This document shows, in pieces, positions 56,489 through 64,000 of a stretch of DNA of 64,000 nucleotides. The notes under the pieces are model-generated. The model ran no database searches and was not told the DNA's origin. It saw only the letters and a list, made by a program, of their open reading frames with translations. This stretch comes from Telopea speciosissima (taxonomy: Eukaryota; Streptophyta; Magnoliopsida; Proteales; Proteaceae). The first letter of the stretch is position 1; every line of letters starts with the position of its first letter. The DNA lies in NCBI RefSeq assembly GCF_018873765.1, contig NC_057918.1, positions 12,098,862 through 12,162,861 on the forward strand. The letters run 5' to 3'. Made by a program: the position numbers and the translations under genes.

Positions 56489-57963
56489 GGATCCACATCC
56501 TCTACTTCCAATGCTTGTACTTCTATCCTACTTCTATGAGCTCCCAATGTGCCACTTGGCTTGACATACATCTAACGGTTGAGATTAAAAAAATTCAAAA
56601 TTTTTTGAAACCCGCATGCCATCCTTTTTGAACCACCTTAAACCTCAAAACAAACCCACCCACCGGTTCAAACTCACCCAACCCAAACCCATCAACACAT
56701 CTGAGAACCCAACGTCCCAACCTCTCCAACGAACAGACCTTCCCTTCTTCTTCTGTACTTCCACCAGAACTGCCAACGATGATACACCGGCTCAGATATT
56801 GGGTGTATACCCAGAAGCTTAAACTTAGATTTTTGAGGTTGACTTGAGGGGACCCAGCTTATTAAAAGTTGGAAGAAAAAGAAGAAGACCCCTTAGATTG
56901 AAAATAATACTTCTGGGTTTCTATCATGCGAACGAAATAGTTAAAGGGTTTGGAGAAATTAAGCTTTTATGGGTTTTGAAGTGAAGTTTGTGGGTTTGTG
57001 GTTGAAGGTTCTTAGTTGCAGAAACCATTAGAGAGGGAGAGGAAAATGGGGGGTTGTGGAAGAAATGGAGCAGTGAGATAGTATATAAGATCTAAGGTGC
57101 CTCCAAGAAGATTAACGATCCCCTTTTCATCTTTTCTTTTTATTTCTTTCCTCCTCTGCTTTCATATATAGAGAACCAGTTTTGGTGCCGAAAATTTCCA
57201 TTGAGAAAGTGGATTTTGTAGATTAAAGTTTTAACACGAATGGAAAATGGAAGATCTGTTTTCTGTGGCAGATCTGTTTTCTATGTAAATCTCTTTTCTT
57301 TTCTATTGGCATCAAGGAAAAAAGTGCAAGAACAACTTATAAATGGATCTCCTCATTAATGTCCCTCATTTCTGCAATTCTGCATATAAGCATGGGGTTC
57401 AACATTTGGTGAGTTATACGCTATTGTTGACAATTAAAAACTAGTTTTGGTTTTTTAGGAGCAATTGATCATGGAATTTGAGATGTAACAGCTTAGATTG
57501 AATCACAAAACAGATTCAGGTATTACTCCCCATTTACTGTCTCTCTCTCTCTAACATCGAACCCCTCTGAACATCTCGCTTACCGGGAACCCCTCTGACC
57601 ATCGAACCTCTCTGCCCTCTGAGCCGGTGTATCGTCGACAGTTCTGTTGGAAGTAGAGATTGGAAGTAGAGAAGAAGGGAGCGATGGTTTTGGACTTGGG
57701 AATTTTCTAAACGATCTGAAACCCTTAAGTAGATGAGAGGTTTGGGTTTAGTTTGAGTGAAATGGGTTTGGATTGATGAGTCGAACCGGTGGATGGGTTT
57801 GTTTTGGGGTCTAAAATGGTTCAAAAAGGATGTCATGAGGTTTTCAAAAAAATTTGAATTTTTTTAATCTCAACCATTAGATACATGTCAGGCCAAGTGA
57901 CACAGTAAAAACTCATGGAAGAAAGATGGAAATACAATCTTTGGAAGTAGAGGATGTGAATCC
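56489..57963. mobile_element. 1.48 kb MULE-like element with about 310-bp TIRs
   Basis: The left end GGATCCACATCCTCTACTTC and the right end (complement, with one base change) define long imperfect inverted repeats running to about 56800 and from about 57610. They share blocks such as ACCACCTTAAACC / GGTCTAAAATGGTTC, CCACCGGTTC and GATGATACACCGGCTCAGA / CTGAGCCGGTGTATCGTC. Flanks AGGATCAAA and AGGATGATG match at only 6 of 9, so the duplication is decayed. No transposase is seen. The central part carries a possible captured gene start. Confidence 0.75.
56924..57110 (-). pseudogene. possible captured gene start (transit-peptide-like ORF) in the MULE
   Basis: A minus-strand ATG at 57028 opens 34 codons reading MVSATKNLQPQTHKLHFKTH then KSLISPNPLTISFA before a stop at 56924. 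It is Ser/Thr/Lys-rich and lacks acidic residues, like a plastid or mitochondrial targeting peptide. A TATATAAG-like promoter box lies about 55 bases upstream (plus-strand 57079-57086). This layout is what a captured 5' gene end would look like. The donor gene is not recognised. Confidence 0.4.
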
Positions 57964-57974
57964 AGGATGATGGA

Positions 57975-58170
57975 TGATGGATGAAATCACAACCTGGTTA
58001 TGATAACTTTATTTTTTTTTTTATCAAAAATAATAAAGGGTAGATAACTATCCTTTTCAACAATTCAAACAGGAATACAAGATCGAGGCAGAAATGATTG
58101 AACCTATATACCTATCGAGTCACCTTCATTGAATGACTTGATGTACTTTTTCTTCTTTCTTTTTTTGGGG
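57975..58170. other. short spacer with poly-T and AT-rich sequence
   Basis: TTATTTTTTTTTTTATCAAA near 58010 resembles the 3' tails of the minus-strand LINEs (T run then ATnAAA), but no coding remnant follows. Confidence 0.4.
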
Positions 58171-58173
58171 GTG

Positions 58174-58985
58174 GGGATGTTTACAAATGCCCCCCTCAAA
58201 ATACCCATTTGTCCAAATACCCTTATACAACTTTTCTAATTGTAAACTCCCTCTTATTTTCAAAATAGTGTAGGACTTTGGTCCAATCCGTTAGTCTAGG
58301 GCGTTAGAGATTAGTTTCAGGGAATCTAATGACCAAAATGCCTTTATGATAAAAATCAACCAAAATTAAAAAATAAAGTGATTGAATTACCCTCATCTTC
58401 CCCAAATCTTTTGTTTATGTTTGAAACTGAAAATAAAAAAAAAACCCTAAACTCTATCCAAAAAACCAATAAGGAAAGCTCACCTGCAAAAGAAGCTGAA
58501 TCCATCTTACTCAGATGTGTTGGAATTGGACCCTCCAGTTTATTGTTTGCGACACTCACCAATCTCAAAACCCTAGATCTATCTAAAACACCAATAATTT
58601 AAGGTTGATGAATGTGGCAAACAATAAACTAGAGGGTCCGATTCCAACACATCTGGGCAAGATGGATTCAGCTTCTTTTGCAGGTGAGCTTTCCTTATTT
58701 TTTGAGAGTTTAGGATTTTTTCAGATTTTCAATTTTGAACCTAAATGATTTGGGGAAGATGAGGGCAATTTGGTCATTTTACTTATTAATTTTGGTTGGT
58801 TTTTATCATAAAGGTATTTTGGTCAATAGATTTCCTGAAACTAACCTCTAACGTCTCAGACTAACTAACGGATTGGACCAAAGTGCTACATTGTTTTGAA
58901 AGTAAAGAAAATTTGCAATTAAAAAAATTATAAGGAGATATTTCGACAAATAAGCATTTTTAAGGGATGCATTTGTAAAAAACCC
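58174..58985. mobile_element. foldback element (0.8 kb) with a captured LRR receptor-kinase fragment on both arms
   Basis: The left arm (58174-58566) and the right arm (58602-58985) are inverted copies of each other over their whole length, separated by about 35 bases. Shared landmarks in order are TTTACAAATGC, TTTGGTCCAATCCGTTAG, TTAGTTTCAGG, CTTTATGATAAAAA, CATCTTCCCCAAATC, GGAAAGCTCACCTGCAAAAG, CTGAATCCATCTT and TTTATTGTTTGC. The right arm on the plus strand and the left arm on the minus strand both encode VANNKLEGPIPTHL then KMDSASFAG, the last LRR before the ectodomain end of pollen-receptor-like kinases (subfamily III). The fragment ends at a donor-like GCAG|GTGAGC. No convincing target duplication was found. 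Confidence 0.85.
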
Positions 58986-59010
58986 TTTTTTTTTCATAAA
59001 AAGATCAACG

Positions 59011-59273
59011 TTCCCACAAAGTTTTTTTTTTTTTTTTTTTTTTTTTAAACTATCTTACTCAAAGGCCCATAGACCACCTACAAACTAAGGGGAAGGCTAA
59101 GACAAGCCCACAATCTACAATTAAGGGGGGAGGGGAGAGGGGGAGAAAGGTATTTTTTTTGGCACAATAATATGCAATCCAGGAGAATCGATCCCTTGAC
59201 CTCCTGGGGGGCATGCACCAACTTGCAACGTCACCAATCAACTGAGCTAGCAGTTGTTTGCTTCCCACAAAGT
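59011..59273 (-). mobile_element. tRNA-derived SINE with 12-bp target duplication
   Basis: On the minus strand the element starts near 59261 with a tRNA-like head. An A-box-like CTAGCTCAGTTGATTGG is followed about 40 bases later by a B-box-like GGGATCGATTCTCC, then a TC-rich body ending in about 25 A (plus-strand T run, 59022-59046). The flanks share TTCCCACAAAGT (from 59011, and 59262-59273), the target duplication. No protein is encoded, as expected. Confidence 0.75.
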
Positions 59274-59370
59274 CGGTTCACACGTATTAAACAAATAAAT
59301 GCATGTACACATGAATATATGCAATTTTAGGTTCTAAAAAACACGATTTGAGTATCATGCCTATTAATAG

Positions 59371-59707
59371 TAGAGATGTAAACAGGTACCAAATTCGGAT
59401 TTTTACTATCCGATACATCTCTAACTTGTGTAACCAAGACCTTTCTCTCCGAAACATGATTCACTCTCAGTCTATATCTGTTAATTGTTATAGTTTCATG
59501 ATTCTCATTTCTTTTGTCGTTAGAACTTATTGAATATTCAAAAACCTTCAAGATCATTTATTTAATTTTTTTTATTATTAGTTGGATATCTATTTGAATC
59601 GGATGCTTTTTTTTCTTTCGAATTATTCAAATATTTTTTCGAATATCTCTAAACGGATACGGATATGAACCCAAATTCGGATTTACGAATATTCGTTTAC
59701 ATCTCTA
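59371..59707. mobile_element. 337-bp hAT-like MITE, TAGGGATGTAAA family copy 3
   Basis: The ends TAGAGATGTAAAC and GTTTACATCTCTA are perfectly inverted. Flanking 8-mers ATTAATAG (59363-59370) and ATTAATTG (59708-59715) match at 7 of 8. AAATTCGGAT and GGATACGGATATG motifs near the ends tie it to copies 1 and 2, but its interior is different and longer. Confidence 0.75.
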
Positions 59708-59719
59708 ATTAATTGATGG

Positions 59720-62249
59720 GATCTCTCTCTTAATTCTCCCCCTAGTTTTTGTTGTATCATTTGCTTTTTGTCAAGTAGATCTTTTCGCCTTTCCATGGGG
59801 TGCAGCGATATTTTCGCTCGCTCGTATGTCTGGGTGCTGGGACAATCTCAGGTAGCCTTCTTTCTCCCTTTCTATATATCTTCCTCTTTGATGGATTGTT
59901 TTGTCCCTCCCACTGGGGTTTTATTGTTACCCTTTTTTTTTATTAGTTTTCTCTGTTAGGTCCTCTCCCTTGGGGAAGCCTTTGTAGCTGTTGAATTATA
60001 TTTCTTTTAATTTTTTATAAATAAATTTTTATTATTCACAAAAAAAAAATTCATCAGCAAGATCTACTTTGTGAACTACGGAGGATATGAATGTTTCACA
60101 CCAAACTCAACCGACATGAACAGGAGAAATCAGTTGATTTGATTCCAATTTGATGATTAGGGCCAATTTTAATTAATGCCATTTATATGCGCATTAAGTC
60201 CGATCAAATTTGATTGATTTGCGGGAAACGAAAACCTAAAATAATACCCCAAACAAATACTTAAACAACAATCACACAATGCCTACATTCACGATGAGAT
60301 AAGATCTACTTCATTATCAATGGATTGAAGGGTTACACTTACTTGTCCTCACACTTCTCTTAGATTGATTATAAAGAAAGGGTCCTCATTACAGATATAG
60401 TGACATTCTATATTGGTAATTTATCGAAATACCCATTTAGTCCTAAAAAAAGACATACCCCCAACATGATTGCCAGTCGATTTCAGAATCAACCTACAAA
60501 TGCAAGCAATGAAATACAAGATATCTTACAGGCGAAGGAATACAAATGATGGAATACAAGGCACCATATCTCTAACATGATTCTTAATCGATCTTGAAAA
60601 AGTTTCGAATTAAAATTAAATTGGAATCAATGGATGAGCTCGATATCATATTTGATACCGAGTTATTAAATCTAGGCCCTCTAACTTTTCCTTTCCCCAT
60701 CTTGAAAAAGTAATCGAAAATAAATTATGGGGAGAGAGTTGGGTATGTCGCAAATTTACAGTAAGCTAGCGACATACACCAATCACATATAAAAAGACAA
60801 AAGAGTTTTTTTCAACAGACAAGGAAAAAGGAAAACACATGCAAGACACCCTGACGGCGTACACAACCTTTTCTCATATAGACTGATTTTAGATCTACAA
60901 AAAATATATATATATACTTGGTAGGGTCAAGCCCTGGCCTCATATAGTAATTTGGGGAATAAAAATCTTTATGAAATCTTCAACAGTTCTCTGGAGCCTG
61001 GTAGTGACAAAACATAAAAGCCCACAGTAGTAGCACTCAATGGCCGAGGATGACATATTTTAACAACCTAAGACCCATAACTTAACGTTGAAGGTTAGAT
61101 AACCTACCAACCAAGATGAAGCTGCCTTCAATGCTCAGAATTTGTCTCCTTTATAAAACCCTAGGTAGATCTGCTTCCTTACAAATCCTAAGTCCCCAAC
61201 CCCAAAAAAATAAAAAAAATAAAAACCATCTTCCCATTCCCATGCATGGACATTCAATTATATATGCCATCCTCCCAACCACCCTTCAGGAGACATTGAA
61301 TGTAGCAGTCATTACCCAAAAGGAAAGGAAACAGTGAATTAGGCTATGAAAGAGAGAGAGAGAGAGAGAGAGAGAGCATCATGGGCCATGGAAGTTGCAA
61401 ACAGCAAATGCATCCATCCATCCATGATGATGATGATGATGATGATGGTTGGTATTGGTCACAGCCTCACAGGTGTATTCGCCACACCTTGAAAGATATT
61501 TGGTCTGAGCTAGGGTTTGGACAAAAATTAGGTGTTTTTTTTTGTATTGTCATGGGTGGGATCAGGGATGAGGATCAGATAAAGAAGTCTACAGTAGATA
61601 TTGTGAGATTCACAAGGTACTACTACACTGTACATGTATATATGTATACAACACCACACCTGGCACCTGCTGCTGCTGCTGCTGCATCTCTTTATTAATT
61701 ATAAAAATCAAAGGTGAAGTCACCAGGTATAGGTTAGTGTACAGAGTTCACAGACTACAAACAAACAGTAATAGAGAGAGAGAGAAAAAAATAGGAGAAG
61801 ATGAAGAAAAGATTTATGGCATGGGGTTATGCTGATTTCCATGATTATCCTAAAAAGGATACAGAGTTCCTATTCTCTACCATATAGCCAGTAAAGTTCT
61901 GGAGAAGATGACCTCATAGCTAGGTCTTAATTACCATAAATAGGAAATAAAAATAGAATTATCTTTTCTTTCCCATGATTTACAAGATGTAAACAAGACA
62001 TCCCAAAAGGAAAAGCAGAGTGGAGTGGAGTGCACTGCTTACTGTCTTTCTCTCTCTCTCTCTCTCTGTACATGGTAGTATAATTACAGAGCTGAGGCAG
62101 AGAGAGACCCCCAAGACATTGAAGTATTGATTGGTGTTACTTGTTACTTATTATTTATGGTATCTGTTTGAACTCACTTGTACGATTTAATGGAGAGATG
62201 AAAGAAGTTACATAACTGTACTACAGATGGGGGGTTTGACAGAAGAGAT

Positions 62250-62284
<35 letters not shown>

Positions 62285-64000
62285 TAAATGAAGGATGAAA
62301 GTGGCAGGACAGTTCTTGATTTTGTTGAGATTTCATCCCCCCCCCCCCCCCACCAACCCTTGCAATTTTGACTCAGGAAGAAGAGTCCCGGCTTTGCATT
62401 GGCAGAGGGAATTGTCTGCAATTTCTCTCTCTCCTTGTTTTACAGTTTACACAAAGCAGCACAGAGAGAGAACAGAGAAGACAAGGGGATATGATTTTGG
62501 GGAAGGGCCACGTGCATGGACCTTGTTGGTGTGCTGTTCTGAATAAACAAAACAGGTCCAACGGTTCTCCCCACCTATCTCATGCAGTACCGGTGTTTGT
62601 TTGTAGGTACCCCCAAGATTGATATATATCGATTAGGGTGAGTGGTAGCAGCACTTGATCGCTGCGAGCTGCTACGAATTATATATTAATCTCAACCGTC
62701 GATGTATTTATAGCATTGCTTTCCCACCATTAACCTATAACCGGCTGTTACGGTGAGGCTCTCTCTTTCTCGCAGAGGTGCGCTGTCAGAAGCAGAATGA
62801 AACTGGTGCTAGTTGAAGGCTCTGCCACATTCCTCCGCTGTTGCAATGAATGAAACCCTCTGCAATCCACCCTCCGCTACTGCAACTTCCCATCCGAAAG
62901 CAAAATATGGCATCAATTGGTGAAAAGAGAGAGAGAGAAGCGGGTGTGTATCATTCTCCCCTCCCACGTCATCGGAATTAACTCGTGAAAAGTAAAGATT
63001 AGGAAAAATTAGTTTGGTGAGGTTAGATTTGGATCGATCAGAGAGAAACTCTTCACTTCTCTCATTTTCTCTCTTTCTTTCAAGTTCCACCATGCTTCAC
63101 CTCTCTTTCTCTCTCGAAAATTCGGAAATTAGAAGTGATATTAAGAACTCAAACTCCATCGGAAATTTGGGTGTTTAATCCCAAAAGAATTCAATGGTTT
63201 CTTTCCAAAATTTTGGGGTTTAAACAGAAGGCCGATGGTAGTCATCGTCTCTCAATGTTGCCCATGTTGATGAAGATGATCGAGAAAGAACTCAGCACCA
63301 TGATATTCCCTTGTGTCTTCTCTTCTGTCTGCTCCACCTACCTTTGCAGACCCGCCTCTGCACACCATCTCCACTTCGCTTCTTCACATTCGATAGAAGA
63401 GGAGGTAACCCAACCGGTTATCATTGTAACAGAAAGAAATAGGTTAAAAGGTTTAGTAAAATAATCAACGATTAAGATTAGCTTTGAAGTACATCAATGG
63501 CTGTTATTAAATGTTGCGCTGTTAACACTATTTTAGAATGACGATGCTTGGGCGCATTAGGGCTAGGCTAGCACACTGCACAAGACAACAGTAATACAGT
63601 CTCAAATAAGATTCGAACGTCTTTTCTACGTACAGTAATGAAGCAGAGGATGATGATGATGATGCTCCTTAAGCCTTAAGAGTTATTAAGTCCATCATCA
63701 TTATTTATCGAAAAAAAAAAAAAAAAGTCTCCATGATCATCTCATTGCTCCGGTTGACCATTACTCATATTTCAGTCGACTTGACTTGATTTGATTTGAT
63801 TGATCAAAGAAATTGGAAACTTGCCTAACATAATTTTAGAATATCATGAGTTTCCATGTACCCGCCAAAAACAGTAGATAATAGAAAGATAACCTTCTTC
63901 AATTAAATTAAAGCTCTCTTGTTTTTAGGGGGTGCTGTTCTCTGTACGGCAGTGCAGGTTACGCCTAAACACATGGGGATAAGGTTGTAAATGAATAACT
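59720..64000. other. unassigned 4.3 kb with microsatellites; possible transcribed but non-coding DNA
   Basis: No gene could be established. Microsatellites include GA at 61345-61375, GAT at 61421-61445, GCT/TGC at 61670-61684, CT at 62050-62066, GA at 62252-62280 and poly-C at 62336-62351. 61000-62950 has the GA/CT-rich style of plant leaders and introns. A TATTTATAGC box at about 62704 precedes a short frame at 62796 (MKLVLVEGSATFLRCCNE). Minus-strand frame 62809-63093 and plus-strand frame 63135-63464 show no family resemblance. The microRNA families I could recall (156, 159, 160, 164, 166-172, 390, 393-399) were not found. Confidence 0.3.
62252..62282. repeat. (GA)n microsatellite
   Basis: A GA run of about 14 units is followed 55 bases later by a C homopolymer (62336-62351). 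Confidence 0.9.

Noticed and set aside
61111-61135. miR167-like TGAAGCTGCC
   Set aside because: Only the first ten bases match and no paired arm is present.
61381-61698. 105-codon frame with D-rich and A-rich runs
   Set aside because: The acidic and alanine runs are translated GAT and GCT microsatellites; the rest shows no family signature.
62235-62262. miR156-like start TTGACAGAAGAGA
   Set aside because: Identity stops after about 12 bases and runs into a GA microsatellite; no matching star arm or hairpin was found.
1-64000. CRISPR arrays, bacterial operons, rRNA or intact tRNA genes
   Set aside because: The DNA is a plant nuclear sequence; no array-like repeats, rRNA motifs or complete tRNA cloverleaf were seen, only tRNA-derived SINE heads.

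Overview
The window is nuclear DNA of a flowering plant. Its genes have GT-AG introns and belong to plant families (a cycling Dof factor, an R2R3-MYB, an EF-hand CML-type protein, a plant HNH protein, and a small secreted peptide resembling the PSY family). The rest is AT-rich DNA dense in retroelement remains, Mutator-like elements, hAT-like MITEs and SINEs. The Au-type SINE and gene styles fit a dicot-like angiosperm, possibly an early-diverging lineage. I cannot name the species.

Five protein-coding genes are supported, about one per 13 kb. They are a CDF/Dof transcription factor (+, 16514-19169, 2 exons), a 78-residue PSY-like peptide precursor (+, 29930-30383, 3 exons), an HNH-domain protein (-, 38143-32365, 4 exons with a 3.8 kb first intron), an intronless CML45/46-like calcium-binding protein (+, 42573-43166), and a subgroup-21-like R2R3-MYB (-, 48751-46751, 3 exons). 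All coordinates were derived by hand from splice sites and reading frames. The genes do not form a pathway cluster. A sixth possible gene fragment lies at about 10256-10672 (-).

Layout: 1-4 kb holds a copia-type LTR retroelement without coding capacity. 4.7-16 kb holds MITEs, a 1.1 kb hAT-like element with a perfect 8-bp target duplication, and a LINE remnant. 16-20 kb is the CDF locus. 20-29 kb is repeat-rich spacer. 30 kb is the peptide gene. 32-38 kb is the HNH gene, with a 1.4 kb MULE in intron 1. 38-42 kb holds an Au SINE, a LINE remnant and a hAT-like MITE. 42-43 kb is the CML gene and 46.7-48.8 kb the MYB gene. 51-60 kb is a nest of mobile elements. 60-64 kb is microsatellite-rich and unassigned.

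The most notable part is 51-59 kb. A 1,666-bp Pack-MULE with a perfect 9-bp target duplication carries side by side a piece of the splicing factor SYF1 and a piece of histone H4. A second long-TIR element carries a targeting-peptide-like reading frame. A foldback element of about 0.8 kb carries the same receptor-kinase LRR fragment on both arms, so a transcript of it would be a long hairpin.
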